A stretch of 64,000 nt of DNA from Manis javanica. Its lineage: Eukaryota; Chordata; Mammalia; Pholidota; Manidae. The stretch lies in assembly GCF_040802235.1 (NCBI RefSeq), contig NC_133157.1:37166501-37230500 (forward strand), given 5' to 3'. A model generated the notes under the pieces. That model saw only the letters and a program-made list of their open reading frames with translations, was not told where the DNA came from and searched no databases. Position numbers and translations under genes: made by a program. Of this stretch, positions 20,946-41,594 are shown piece after piece; positions within the stretch are counted from its first letter, which is position 1; every line of letters begins with the position of its first letter.

Positions 20946-21779
20946 TTTACTTAGAGTCAAGTGAAGGTGGGTGGAACACAGTATTATCCATGAATCTTTA
21001 AGTACAGTAGCAAGTCAGTTCCTGGGTAGAAGGATAAACTGAATGTAAAAAAGTCAGGTGTTGCATAGACTCTCATTTCACTGCCCTTACCTGTCCACTC
21101 ATTTGTCTTAGCTGTACCTTTTCCCATGTTATGGCCAACTCTAAAAAAATATCATCTCTATCTTCTAGATAGAACTAGTTGCAGGATCCATTATGAGAAT
21201 TCAGTTTTGGCATCTCCCCTTTGTATGTGAAGGAGGGTTTGGCATTGAAAATGTGCTGCTGTTTTGAAGAAAAATTAGAAAAGGACCTGAGATTTAGAAG
21301 CCTTTTTTTTGCTATGTGCATCATTACCTGTTAAAGAAAAAAGTTGAAAGCCAACAAAACCCCTGACAGTGTTTTGTTTCAACTAATGATGCAGTATGAA
21401 CTCAAGTTGATCTTGATACTGGTACCATTTCAAGAAAGTTAGACCTTGTTTGTGTAGGTCTTTTATGCCCCCTTTAAATTTTAGCATTTACTAGGCACAA
21501 AGTAGTTGGGAACTTAAAAAAATTTTGCAGTCTTATAATTTACCTTTGATTGTAATTTGGAAATACAGCCTAATTCTGGGCCTGCTTTAATAATGCTTAG
21601 TGTTGGCTGCATTCATAGAAACCCTAAGATTAAATTCCTCTTTCCTGGTTATATTCCCAAAACTTTTTTTCTTTTTGCCACAAAACCTGCAGCTTTTGAC
21701 AGAATGTCATTTGCTGCCATTTTGAGAGGTGAAAGCCGTGAATCCATGAATTCATGTAAATGAAATCTGCCATCCCAGT

Positions 21780-22262
21780 GAAAGAAGTGGAAAGAGAAAA
21801 CAGCTTATGCTAAAATTCCTTAGAACGATCTGCAAGAAATTGCATGTTTTAGCCTGTGACCTCATGAACTGGCAATTGTGCACACTATTTAAGAAAAAGG
21901 AAACAGCAGGCCAGTATGGAGTCAACTTGTGCTAAGTCCTAAGTTAGCAAACCGAGACTTAATACCCAACCTAACTGCAGTTTCGGCCTCTCCCAGGCAT
22001 GTAACCTTTAACACTCAATGTGGAATTACCTGGCCAATGCTAGTGAAGTAATGTGCCTGATAGACCCCGCCCATCCCCCAGAGGAAGGTGACCTTTCCAG
22101 AAATAATCATTCTTTGTTAGGAATTCCCTTTTCCTACTCTTCTGTAAATCCTTTCATTTTGTGCAGCTCTTCAGAGCTTCTGTCTACTAGAGAGGATGTT
22201 GTCTGATTCACCAATCATTGAATAAAGTCAACTAGATCTTCAAGTTTACTCAGTTGAATTTT
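21780..22262 (+). mobile_element. Ancient ERV solo-LTR-like element
   Basis: Shares with 41595-41945 the ordered words CCCAACCTAA, GCAG(G/T)TT, CCTCTC(C/T)CAGG, TAAA..CTTTCATTTTGT/CCTTCCATTTTGT, AATAAAGTCAACTAGATCTTC-like end and a terminal ATTTATTTTT. It has an AATAAA near 22222, as expected for the R region of an LTR. No internal retroviral genes are seen beside it. Confidence 0.6.
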
Positions 22263-22264
22263 AT

Positions 22265-22395
22265 TTTTTAAAAATACTTTGTTGATGGACAGTGACTATA
22301 ATGGGGTATGTGGGAGGAACTTGGTGATGGGGGGAGTCTAATAAACATGTTCCTCAAGTAACTGTAGATTAATGATAACAAAATAAAAAAAAATA
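22265..22395 (+). mobile_element. L1 3'-end stub, sense
   Basis: GTTGATGGACAGTGACTATA, GGGGTATGTGGGAGG, TTGGTGATGGGGGG and ATTAATGATAACAAAATAAA with a terminal A run are the last about 130 bases of the L1 3' UTR. Extreme 5' truncation. Confidence 0.85.
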
Positions 22396-22810
22396 CTTTG
22401 TGCCAAGGCTCATAAGCAAGAACCTAGTCATCACCATTCATTCCTAGGCCTTTCTATCAAATATCTGTTCCTGCTGAGGTGCTGAGGATGGATTGTTAAA
22501 ATAGACCAGTTTGTCATATGATAGGGAAGAAATGCAAGTTAAAAGGAATAAATGAAATGGGATAAGAGAAGATCTTGAGTTGTGTTTTTGGTAATGGAAG
22601 GGCACCTAATCAAGCCCTACTGAGTTAGGAAAGGCTCCCAGGAGGAGCTGGAAGTAAAGGGTTGATCTAAATTAAGAGGAACTTTTTCTAGGCACTCCAG
22701 TGTGGCATAGCTGCAAGGCATGTGCAGGACAAATGGTAGTGTCTGGGGAGACCAGGAGAAGATAATTCTGGGTTAGTAGCTGTTAAATATGTATTTTATC
22801 TTTTTCAAAA

Positions 22811-24520
22811 AGTACTTGGTGTCCCAAAACAATATACAAATTAGATGCAATCCCTATCAAATTACTAACAGCATTCTTCAGTGAACTGGAACAAATAGTT
22901 CAAAAATTCATATGGAAACACCAAAGACCCCGAATGGTGAAAGCAATCCTGAGAAGGAAGAATACAGTGGGGGGGTGGGGGTAGGGATCTCGCTCTACTA
23001 CAAAGCTACAGTAATCAAGATAATTTGGTACTGGCACAAGAACAGAGCCACAGACCAATGAAACAGAATAGAGACTCCAAACATTAACCCAAACATATAA
23101 TGGTCAACTAATATTCGATAAAGGGGCCATGGACATACAATGGGGAAATGACAGTCTCTTCAACAGATGGTGCTGGCAAAACCGGACAGCTACATGTAAG
23201 AGAATGAAACTGGATCACTGTCTAACCCCATACACAAAAGTAAATTAGAAATGGATCAAAGACTTGAATGTAAGTCATGAAACCATAAAACTCTTAGAAA
23301 AAAACATAGGCAAAAATCTCTTAGACATAAACATGAGTGACCTCTTCTTGAACATATCTCCCTGGGCAAGGGAAGCAAAAGCAAAAATGAACAAGTGGGA
23401 CTATATCAAGCTGAAAAGCTTCTGTATAGCAAAGGACACCGTGAATAGAACAAAAAGGTATCCTACAGTATGGGAGAATATATTCATAAATGACAGATCC
23501 GATAAAGGCTTGACATCCAAAATATATTAAGAGCTCACGCACCTCAACAAACAAAAAACAAATAATCCAATTAAAAAATGGGCAGAGGAGCTGAATAGAC
23601 AGTTCTCTAAAGAAATTCATATGGCTAACAGACACATGAAAAGATGCTCCACATCACTTGTCACCAGAGAAATGCAAATTAAAACCACAAATAGACATCA
23701 CCTCACACCAGTAAAGATGGCTACCATCCAAAAGACAAACAACAAATGTTGGCGAGGTTGTGGAGAAAGGGGAACCCTCCTACACTGCTGGTGGGAATGT
23801 AAATTAGTTCAACCATTGTGGAAAGCAGTATGGAGGTTCCTCAAAATAGAAATACCATTTGACCCAGGAATTCCACTTCTAGGAATTTACCCTAAGAATG
23901 CAGCACTCCAGTTTGAAAAAGACAGATGCACCCCTATGTTTTTCGCTGCACTATTTACAATAGCCAAGATACGGAAGCAACCTAAATGTCCATCAGTAGA
24001 TGAATGGATAAAGATGTGTTACATATACACAATGGAATATTACTCAGCTATAAGACAAAAACAGATCCTACCATTTGCAACATGGATGGAGCTAGAGGGT
24101 ATTATGCTCAGGAAATAAGCCAGGCAGAGAAAGACAAGTACCAAATGATTTCACTCATACGGGGAGTATAAGAACAAAGGAAAACTGAAGGAACAAAACA
24201 GCAGCAGAATCACAGAACCCAAGAATGGACTAAGTTACCAAAAGGACAGGGACTGGGGAGGATGGGTGGGAAGGGAGGGATAAGGGCGGGGGAAAGAGAA
24301 AAGGGGACATTATGATTAGCATGTATAGTATGGTGGGGCACGGGGAGGGCTGTGCAACACAGAGAAGACAAGTAGTGATTTTACAGCATCTTACTACGCT
24401 GATGGACAGTGACTGTGAAGGGGTATGTGTGGGGGACTTGGTGAAGGGGGGAGCCTAGTAAACATAATATCTTTCATGTAACTAGATTAATGATACCAAA
24501 AAAAAAAAAGTGCTTGGTGT
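22811..24520 (+). mobile_element. 5'-truncated L1 between SMU1 and DNAJA1
   Basis: Inserted L1 at about 22823-24507 with a 13-bp target-site duplication, AAGTACTTGGTGT (22810-22822) and AAGTGCTTGGTGT (24508-24520), one mismatch. It holds the last third of ORF2 plus the 3' UTR and a poly(A). ORF2 pieces are open at 23264-23530 and 23621-24118 in different frames, and a run of G near 22970 and several stops break it. The 3' UTR contains a G-rich tract (24240-24300). Confidence 0.92.
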
Positions 24521-26770
24521 GACACAAGATCTGCTTTCCCCAGGTAACCCTTTTGCATGTCTACAACTTCATGTTGTATAAACCTAAAGTGTTACTTGAT
24601 TTAGAAGTGGAAACAAGCACTTCCCTTTACACTGCCTCGCTTTTCTTTTTAAGGCCCATGTGGCTATCTCCCAGTACAGAAGGCAGGGGAAGCCCTGGGG
24701 AGAGACCTAGGTGGAAGAAGGGCCACACACAGTCAACATCTCCAGGACTTCTCCAGCTCTCCTGAGCAGAAAGGCATCAACACCAGACCGTGGGCCATGT
24801 GAGCTCCAGGGCTGCTTTGCCCCTCTGGGCTGATGGTTGGGTCTGGTGAGCCTTTGCTGTGGGTCTGGGTGAGGATGAGCAGTGAAGCCCTTACAGGTAC
24901 AGAGGTACACTGCATACCCACCACAGCCAACTGTTAGGGACTCAATATGTCATCGCATCACTGGGCTTTTTCACTTTACAAATTGGCTGTTGGAGATTGT
25001 TCCTTGCCTCTGTTATCACAGGGTCAATGGCAGAGGCTTAGTGAATGGGAGCAGGATGCTGGCAATCAGGGGCCTATCACTTCCTGCAGTTTGTTACCAG
25101 AGATGAAGCAGCATACAATCCTCCAGATGTAGTAAGGTCAGTGTTTACCTAATGCTTACATCACAAAACCTATGTCAGTCACCTCACTTCTGTCATACAG
25201 GCATTTTATCATCTTACATCCTAAGGGTGAGTACAAAGGAGGCCACATTGCCCTCTTATTACAGTATTTTGTATTAATCTCATTGTGTCTAACTTAAAAA
25301 TTAAGCTTTACTATGAGTGTATGGGAAAAAACAGTATATATATGGTTCCATACTGTCTGTGGTTTCATGCATCCACTGGGGGTCTTGGAATGTAACTCCC
25401 ACAAATAAAGGGGGGCTACTGAACTGCCTCCTGCAACTATGTTAAGTTCCCTAAGGTACTCTGCTGCAGCCCACCAATTTAACTGATACTCTTCTCTAGC
25501 AATTAAAATACGTGCCATTAAAGATAATTCTATGAAGTTAAGGACATTTGTCCTATCCCCCACTCGAATGAGTGGAAAGCATGGAACAACCTAAGGATGG
25601 TATTTCAGAGCAGCTTTTTAAATAAACAGTCTCAAGCACAATTATCTTCACTAGTTTTGTCAACATATTACTACCATTAATAATATTAAGCCCTTCTTAT
25701 GTAAGCAGACTTACATCAGAACCACTTAATGAACAGCGTATTATAATTCCCACAATACAGTTGATGGAAGTTTTCCAGAGGTTACTTACATATCTCACTC
25801 ATGGAGCTCACACTGAAAATGAAGTGATTTCAAAACTCAATTTTCTTTACTCTCTTTGCATCTTGTTGTCAGTTTCTCTTCAATGTTTAGGTATGGGTAG
25901 AGATAAAGAATCCATGAGTACCACATGAACACCACAGGTAGTGAGATGAGTAGAAAGAGCTGAATTACAAGATTATGGATTCCCGTTTTTGTTGTCATTG
26001 AATTTTTACTTGAGCCGTAACAGTGGTTCTAAGTGTCACCCGGTTACATCTCAAAGATTCTCAGGTCCTACCGCAGACCTTCATAATCAGAAATTATTAG
26101 TGGAGCTCAGTAAGCACTGTTGAATTTGAGAACCAGGTGACCAGAGCAGCTTCCTCGTCTATAAAACAGGTGTTTTGTCAGTTTCATGAGGTTGCTGATA
26201 AAGTACAAACCTTTGAAAACCCTTGAAAGAACATCTTTGTACTGCTGTAGCTTGCTGGCAATCTGATTGCCTTTATAGCTTACGCTTCACTTCCCACATT
26301 TCAGAGGATAATAAACTCCACTAAGTATAGATCTAAACTGGGAAGCTCCCTTAGTCTGAGCCTCAAACCGTTACTTGCCACTCAGTTACATCAAAATCTC
26401 TGGAGGGCTGGGACTCAAATCACTAATGATCTGAAGTTTTCTAACTCCAATTGTAATGAAGCTTGAGAACCAGTACCATATACAGAAAAGATGACACTAA
26501 TTTCACACACAGGAATATCTGCTACTATGTTCCCGAGCATATTCATAGGACAGTCACCTGATTCTTACTCCCTTCAAGTATGAATGCAGGTGAAGCATCA
26601 CACAAAAGGCATTAGAATTAATGCCTACCATTAGGTAGGGCTAGGAACTGCACTCGTATGGTTGTGACAACCTTGGGTCAAAGTTCTGAGATATGATCTT
26701 AGTGTCCTAAGAGGCATTCATTTTGTTTTAGACTACAAATTTGTCAGTTTCTGCCTCTCCAGGTTGTACT
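24521..26770. other. Intergenic DNA between SMU1 and DNAJA1
   Basis: 25290-25425 resembles a Tigger-family MER2 element (CCATACTGTCTGTGGTTTC, GCATCCACTGGGGGTCTTGG). 26010-26130 and 26390-26480 resemble MER5A (CTCAAAGATTCTCAGGTCCT; GCTTGAGAACCAGTA). No gene seen. Confidence 0.55.
25290..25425. mobile_element. MER2-like (TcMar-Tigger) DNA transposon fragment
   Basis: The words GTCTGTGGTTTCATGCATCC and ACTGGGGGTCTTGGAATGTA match the recognisable terminal part of MER2-type elements. About 130 bases remain. Confidence 0.65.
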
Positions 26771-26774
26771 TTTA

Positions 26775-27300
26775 TTTCTAAAGGATTTTTACTGTGGTAC
26801 ATCATATATAAAATGAAATCTTTTAACCATTTTAAGTGTATAGTTCAGTAGCATTTACATCCACAATGTCGTGCAGCACCATCATTGCATTTCAAAACTT
26901 TTTTATCACCCCCAACAATTAAAGCACCTACTCCTCATTCCTTCCCCTTCGAGCCTTTGGTGACCTGCTTTGCTTATTTTCATGTAAGTGGAAGCATACA
27001 GTATTTGCTCTTATATACATTCATTGACATTTTATCCGTTAGATACACAGGTTTCCTTTTGTTGTAATGCTCTAACAGACATGGTCATACAAATACCAGG
27101 GTCAAGGACTAAAATTACTGGGTCACATGGTAATTCCATGTTTGGTTTTTTAAGGAGCTACCCACCTTTTCCATAGCAGCTGCATCATTTTACATTCCCA
27201 TCAGCAATGTACAGAGTTCTAATTTCTCCACATTCTCATGTTTTCATTTTAGGTTACTAGGTGTGAAGTAGTATCTCACTGTGGTTTTTATTTCCCTCAT
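26775..27300 (-). mobile_element. Old L1 fragment, antisense
   Basis: ACCATTTTAAGTGTATAGTTCAG, CACAATGTCGTGCAGCACCATC-like, TGGGTCACATGGTAATTCCA and CATTTTACATTCCCATCAGC are hallmarks of an ancient antisense L1 3' region. Any DNAJA1 3' UTR should end before it. Confidence 0.75.
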
Positions 27301-27763
27301 GAAAATAACTTTAAATGAATTATAGAACCGGTCATTGTAGAAATTTTAGGAATCTATACATAAATCCAGTAAAAACTAACATTTCTTGTCACAGCCATTA
27401 TTTTGAGTATTTTGTTATGCTTTTCTGAACACCTACTTCATATCCAAATATATGCAAGTAGCTGTCTGGTACAGACTAAAAAAGACAATGCAAGGAGACA
27501 ACAGGTTACCAATTAGGAGTGTCACTGTAACACTGAAGGCTTGGGAACTATTCCTTAGTTTTAGTTTCTCCATTTAAACTCAAGTATTTTTAATGACGTT
27601 AACTTAAAATGTGAGCCACCTCCAGGCTGGAAATGTTTAAGCTTCTTGATTATAGGAGCTGTAGCAAAACCAGACAGGAAAAAACAGGCAGAAAGCTCAT
27701 TCTTACTCCAGTGTTTGCCAAGTTCTTAACCACCTCCCCCTGCATGTGTGCGTGCACGCACAG

Positions 27764-27792
27764 ACACACACACACACACACACACCACACAC
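27764..27792. repeat. (CA)n microsatellite
   Basis: About 14 CA units with one CC interruption, preceded by a TG/CG-rich GTGTGCGTGCACGCAC stretch. Confidence 0.9.
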
Positions 27793-27799
27793 GTTAACT

Positions 27800-28850
27800 A
27801 ACTAGTTACATGAAGTTACCTATCTTAGAAGCAAAGATGGGTAAAAAAAGCGTGTAGTGACACAGTGGAAATGCTTTGTAATCAGTGTATTAAGGAGACA
27901 TTCATACATTTCAAGAATTGCTTAAATCCTGATACCCAGGATTTAAGCTTGTGAACATGACTTTTGAACACATACAATTAAAGCTATTCATTGTAATCTG
28001 CTATACTACCAACATTACAGTTACTTTGGAGCTTAAGTAAAATGGTTTAAAGGAAGCCTGGAACATACCTAAAGAATACCTTCTGATCTCATACATGCAA
28101 GTTACTTCCCCATGTAAATGTCTCATCACTAACTTTATGGTACTCTGCTCCAGAAGTCACTACTTGAGGCTTACTGTGGTCCAAAGAGAAAAAAATATGT
28201 AATCAGGACTGGTATAATTAAATGTATTTAAAGAAAAAAAAGATGGCACAAAAGGGAATGCAATTCTACAAGTGCAAGCCCTCAAGAAGCAGCCTATTAT
28301 GATAAACTCCTTCTTTAGAAAGGTATCATTCCTATCACTGATACCACAGGCTAAATTATATAGCATGCCATCTTTTAACAGTTGAGGCAACAGAATGCAG
28401 AAGCATCACAATGAAATCTCAATGTAACTATAATAGACCAACACTTCTCTACAAATTCAGTTATTTGATTGCCAGTTAAATAGTTTTAACTTTCAAAGCT
28501 TAACAATTCATACACTAATAAATCAGTACATACACCTAGCATTTTCATTCTAATTTCTTGTACACAGCTGAAATCAATTACAAGATATAACCTAACAAAT
28601 ACTAGGGGAGATTTTTCTAAAGTAGTAGTTTTTTTACAGGTATTAAAGTTATCTTACATACTTAAGTCATCATACATACAGGGCAAAGTCAGCTTTTTGA
28701 TTTCATTCTTCATTTAACTTTTAATAAAACACTACTATAGTTGAATATTAAAACAAAACAATATCAAGTAGAGAGTTATGGTTATAGTCCTTCACTCATT
28801 CACTACTGCATATAAAATGCCAGCAGTGAGTGTTATATTCACTGGCCCCA
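27800..28850 (-). other. DNAJA1: DNAJA1 3' UTR and flank (approximate)
   Basis: Downstream of the DNAJA1 stop on the minus strand, AT-rich with several short T/A runs. An ATTAAA-type signal on the minus strand is visible as TTTAAT near 28719-28724. The real end of the transcript is not decidable here. Confidence 0.45.
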
Positions 28851-36900
<8,050 letters not shown>

Positions 36901-37960
36901 CTACAACCTGAAATAAAATGCAATTTTAACCTTTCAACTGGTGTTTTTAATAAAATCCCAAGGAAATCTGTCTTTTTGCCAGATTTGATTAGAGAACACC
37001 CCTATCCCTACACTTTACAAGGGTAACAATTCCTTTGATAGTTCAGCCATAAATTCTAACTGAATTTACGCGAGTAATTGGGAAGTAATTCAAAAGCCTC
37101 CTCTTAAAGTGGCTGGTTCCCCACTCTCTCATGGAAGCCTCAATACTAACTACTCCCCAATAGTGACAGCAACAATCAGAAGGAGGCTCTAGAATAGGTT
37201 CTGTCCATTGGTTATTACATTATTGTCTTCGGTAAATCTGATAAACCATACTTCCCCGAAAAACACATATGGGCAAAAAGGGGACAAAGAGTGGTTTATG
37301 ACCAACACTAGCTCCAGAATGCGAGCCCCTCCCCCTCAATCCTAAGAATGTTTCTCAACCACAGGATTTACGGCTCCTCCGCTTTACTGAAACCCTTTCG
37401 CCCCTACAACCCAGCATAATTTACGTGCAGTTAGGATCCTCCTGCATTTGGCGCCGACCTGTTTATAGGTTTCCTTCCTTTCTCCCTCCCACCCTGGACC
37501 GAAAGGGTGGGAGGAGAAGCCCAACCCTCAACAAAGAGGAGGAGGGGAGACCTGAGAAGCGAAAGCCGCAGCCTCCGCCCCGCTCCCCCTCGCAGCCCCT
37601 CGCCCGTGGCTCCTTGTGCGCTTGTGCGTGTGCGCGCGCAGGGTCGACCCCTCCAGCGACCGGCGACAAGGGGACGCGCCCGGGATGGGGGCGGGGGAGG
37701 CCGAAGGCTGTAGATCCCTGGAAATCTCAGGTTTGGGAACAGGGGGACCTTCAGGAAAGGTCTCAGGTTCACTCGCTGCGTGCCGGGGATGGGTGGCCGA
37801 GGCACACCGAATCTTCAAAACGTGAATCCTCGGTACAGGAACCAATAACCCTCCCGTCCACGCGGAGCCAACAGCCTCCTGACCGCGGCTCCATCCGGTT
37901 TTCCGGCGCCGCGAATGGCCCGGCCTAGGAACGGGAGGAGGCGCGAGGACTGAAACTCAC

Positions 37961-38080
37961 CGGTAAGCAAGCTGGGGCTGGTGTCGGGGTGACGGGAAGG
38001 AGCGTGTTGCTGTGCGCAGCTCGAGCAACCGCCACTCCTCCACCTCTCACCGAGCGTTCTGGAAAGTTCCGCCCGGCGCG
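37961..38080 (-). other. DNAJA1: DNAJA1 non-coding exon 1 (start approximate)
   Basis: A strong minus-strand donor CCG/GTGAGT at 37961/37960 inside the CpG island fits the 5'-UTR exon of DNAJA1, spliced to 36907. The transcription start is not visible; given the heat-shock element at 38057-38069 it may well be left of 38057. Confidence 0.65.
38057..38069 (-). promoter_or_regulatory. Heat-shock element (HSF1 site)
   Basis: TTCTGGAAAGTTC: three alternating inverted pentamers TTCnnGAAnnTTC without mismatch, at the DNAJA1 start region. Fits the known heat inducibility of HSP40 genes. Confidence 0.8.
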
Positions 38081-38124
38081 CCGCAGCCGTGGTCTTTTGT
38101 AGCCGAGCCCAGGCGCGTCACCCG

Positions 38125-38132
38125 CCGGAAGT
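38125..38132 (+). promoter_or_regulatory. ETS/GABP-type site
   Basis: CCGGAAGT in the CpG island, 55-70 bases upstream of the heat-shock element. Confidence 0.6.
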
Positions 38133-38350
38133 CCCGCCTGCCCCGCTGCTGTCACCGCCCAGCGGTTACCGAGGCAACGGTGCGGGGGAGCTCGGGTTGG
38201 GTGGGGCTGTGCCTAAGGGCCTTGTGGGGGTGGGCACGAACCTGGATTCCTGGCTCTTGTGGAACTTTCTGGAGCCCCGTTCTCCACCCACTGGGCCCTA
38301 GAGCGCGGGAGTTTCGGTCGTGAGCGGGAGTTACCCGGGATTGCTGCAAT

Positions 38351-40690
38351 TCCGGGCCAAATCGGGGTTCCCAGATCGGTGGGGCTGCTGGCGCCTGCGA
38401 AGATGGGGTAGGGCTCGGTGTGCGGAACAGGAACCTTTCAGAACAAAGCCTCGCCGCACCCCCTCCTCCCTGCAGGCACCTCGTTTACCTTTTTAGGCGT
38501 CTCTAACCCGTTTAGTACCTTAATCATGAGGATCCAGGGACCCGCCGAGCAAGAAATACAGAGCAAAAAAAAACGGGCCTGGGCCTCAGAACAATCTCAG
38601 AGGCCTTAGATCCTGTTGCTTTTCGCCCGCAGTCCGTGGCCTCATAATCCACCAAATTGTGAAGTTGGAAGAGCTCTTTGTACAAGTCCAGGCCCCTTTA
38701 CACACGTTTGCCTTGGGCCTTGCGGGCCTCCTACACACTGGGCTCAGCCAGTGCTAAACGCAAACATTTGGAACGGTGTGATGCAAACTAAGGGAGATGG
38801 ACTGTCTGTGGCCTGGCTTTTAACCTGGTTTAGCTATTTGAGGACGCAGAGTAGCAGCAAGAGTGGCTAAAAATTGCCTTAATTATTTGATATAACTTTT
38901 TAAGCCCCCACCAGTCTGTGAAACTGGATTTACGGTCTGCAAAGTGAGTTCTTGGGCTTTCAAGTGTTGGGAAGGGATCTTAATGGAAAATGGGGTCTGT
39001 CTTACTTAATTCAGCTGCACACCAAACAGGATTTTGCAGCAAAGATGGAGGCGCAAAGTTGCAGAAGCCGGGTTCACATTGCTTAGATTTTATTGGGGAT
39101 CCAGTCAAGTAACGAACTGTGAGAGAACCACAGGACAGATGTCAGCAGGGGAGGCTCTATATTTACTCTGATGGAACAGGGAAAGAGTACCTGGGAAAGT
39201 AGCAGTTAAGTTTTGAAGAAGGGAGAGGGGCATTTCCAGCGAAGGACAAAGCACAAGGGAAAGCTGAGGGGTGAAAGAATATAATGTTTTTAGGAACTTG
39301 CAAGTAATTGGATAGAGCCAGAGCGAAGGGATCTGGAGTGGCAGGTGAAGCTTCGGAGCTAGTTGGGGAACACCTCTTCATTTATCTTGTTAAGCTAAGG
39401 ATTTTGAACGTTTCGGCCTTATCTCTTACTTAAACTGCATGCTAGTCACACCTAACTATCTGCAGTTTTCCAAATATGTGTCTTCACCTCTTGATGCTTT
39501 TGCTTTGGCTGACAAGCACCTAATAATTTTCCCATTTTTAGAGGTTATCAAATACCACCTCTGATGTAGTTTCTTCTTTTAACCAATGCATTAAAAGTCT
39601 AATATTACCAGGCAGGGTACTAGGGCTTAGTAATATAAAAATCATGTAAATCATTGTCCCTGCCCTCAAGAAGTTCACCACATCAAGGACGAGTCATGTG
39701 ATAAATGCCAATAAAGGAAGAATATTGGTGAGCTGAGTAGGGGAACCTTGCACCAAGCAGATGAATATCTCAGGCTAAGAGACCAGCAAACGTGAAAATA
39801 TGAACAATTAATAAAGGACAATAAATAATTACTAAATAATGAATGTAATGCATGTGTTATGTAGGCATTGTCCTAAAATAACTACTTTAACAAGAACTGT
39901 GTGTTTGTGAATCTGACATTTGTTACGCATATGAAATAAACATCAATATGATATTTATAAAATCACTTCAACCAAGAGTTTCCACAATAAATATTAGCAT
40001 GAATAGTGTTTCTCAAATATTACTATCTTGTTTCTTTTAGTCTTAGAAGCCCAAGTGAAACTCTCACAACTTTGAGAAAGATGGAAGTGTGGTGCAAATG
40101 TGAAGATACCTTCTTGAGATTGCAAGCACAAGACTATTATTGTGTTAAATACATTGAAAATAGTTTTAAAATCTACAAACTTACTAAGTGAGCCTAATTC
40201 TTTATTAATAAAATAACAGGCATCAAAGTTGGCTTAAAAAAGGAAAACTATGTGCTTATTTGCTTATTTGTACATAGAATATTTCAGAAGGATACTTAAA
40301 AACTTGTAATATGGTTGCCTGTGGGGATAGCCAGGTGCTGGGGAGAAGTGGATGGGAGGGAGACATTTCAGAACATACCCTTTTGTATCTGGAATACTTA
40401 ACCCATTTGAATGTAGTACCTATTTTTAAAAGCATACTTAATCCATTCGAGTGTAGTACCTATTTTTAAAAGTTAAGCAAGTATAAAATTCCTTCCTCCC
40501 AGTTCAAGCTTTGAAGTGATAATTTGTCACTCCAACAGTCAAAATTAGGTGATTCTTAGTTGCCTTAAAAAACGTCATTACATGTGTTCTCTTTGAAATT
40601 TTTTCTTCATAGAAACTTACCTCAATGATGCTCAAAGTATATCCTGATGAATATTCTGGCTCCTCAGTAATAGAAGTTAATACTTTTAAG
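38351..40690. other. Intergenic DNA upstream of DNAJA1
   Basis: Mostly unrecognised. About 39600-39720 (CAGGCAGGGTACTAGGGC, CCCTGCCCTCAAGAAGTTCA) resembles an L2/MER remnant. 40394-40433 and 40434-40472 are a 40-base tandem duplication. No gene seen. Confidence 0.5.
40394..40472. repeat. 40-bp tandem duplication
   Basis: Two units, ATACTTAA(C/T)CCATT(T/C)GA and on through GTAGTACCTATTTTTAAAAG, with about three mismatches. Confidence 0.85.
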
Positions 40691-40699
40691 AAGCACTTT

Positions 40700-41590
40700 T
40701 ACTTATATACAACTATTTGTATGTGATCTTTTTTGTGAAGAAATGGGATCATACTATAACAGTTTGCAACTTGGCCTTTTCACTTAATTTATTGTCATCT
40801 TAACATTCCAGAATAAATCTACCTTGTTACTTTTAACTACTTAATAGTATATAGTATGCAAGCAGTATGATTTAGTCACCTATTGCTGAACATTTTGGCA
40901 GTTTCCAAAGTTTTACAAACAGTGCTGCTAGAGAAATTTGCAAATACAGCTTTGGACACTTATGCAATTATTTGTCACATGGACATCTAGAATTGAAAAT
41001 GTTGGGTCAATGTGAATGCAGACTTAAAATTGTAATGACTTTCTGTATCTGTTTGTTCTGCTGCCGGCAGTGCATGAGTGGGCCTTACCTATATGGGGGA
41101 TTCTGTCTGTTAAAAATGTCTTTGCTAACTTCGGAGGTTAAATAGTGATATTATATTGTTTTAATTTGAGTTTCTTAATAGTGTATTTAAACATCTTTTA
41201 AATGTTTACTAACTCTGATGTTCACTGTCCATTATTGTTACTTGACTATTTTTCTGTGGTGTAACTCCACTATTTTAATTATCTATAATAGCATTTTAAT
41301 ATTAGGAATACTAGGTGTTAATCTGTCACGTGTTGCAGTTATTTTTTCTAGTGTATTGTAGCAGTAGACTTAGTACCTCCTATGTCTATGTATTTTGGCC
41401 ATAGAAAGGTTTTGAGTTTTATGTAATAAGTTCTGACTATTTTTGTTTTATACTTTTTCATTTCTTTTCCCTCGCCCCCTCCTTTTGTTGAATTGTCTTC
41501 ACCAATTCAACATTACAAATGTATTTTCCCAGGTTTTCTTCTGGTACTTTCATAGTTCCATTTTTTGCCTGTCTTTATTCTGTTAAAAAG
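40700..41590 (-). mobile_element. Old L1 (L1ME/HAL1-like), antisense, first part
   Basis: GGGATCATACTATAACAGTT, GTGCTGCTAGAGAAATTTGC, CATCTAGAATTGAAAATGTT-like and TTTTAATTTGAGTTTCTTAATA run in the order of antisense ancient L1 ORF2. It continues after the LTR at 41950. Confidence 0.65.
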
Positions 41591-41594
41591 AAAA

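Larger units (their letters stand above)
37440..38350 (-). promoter_or_regulatory. DNAJA1: DNAJA1 CpG-island promoter
   Basis: GC- and CpG-rich stretch in an AT-rich region, covering the 5' part of intron 1, exon 1 and upstream DNA. It holds a heat-shock element (38057-38069), an ETS/GABP-type site (38125-38132), GC boxes and a CCAAT (37842-37846). No TATA box is seen, as is common for housekeeping chaperone genes. Several long frames on both strands are GC artefacts, not genes. Confidence 0.85.

Noticed and set aside
24240-24300. G-rich tract as a regulatory quadruplex
   Set aside because: It is the normal G-rich stretch of the L1 3' UTR, repeated at 53270-53310.
37425-37928. 167-codon plus-strand and several minus-strand frames in the CpG island
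   Set aside because: Arg/Pro-rich artefacts of CpG-island composition, in the DNAJA1 intron 1 and promoter.
38012-38349. Divergent gene candidates upstream of DNAJA1
   Set aside because: Frames are composition-driven. A divergent transcript is possible from a CpG island but nothing here supports a gene.
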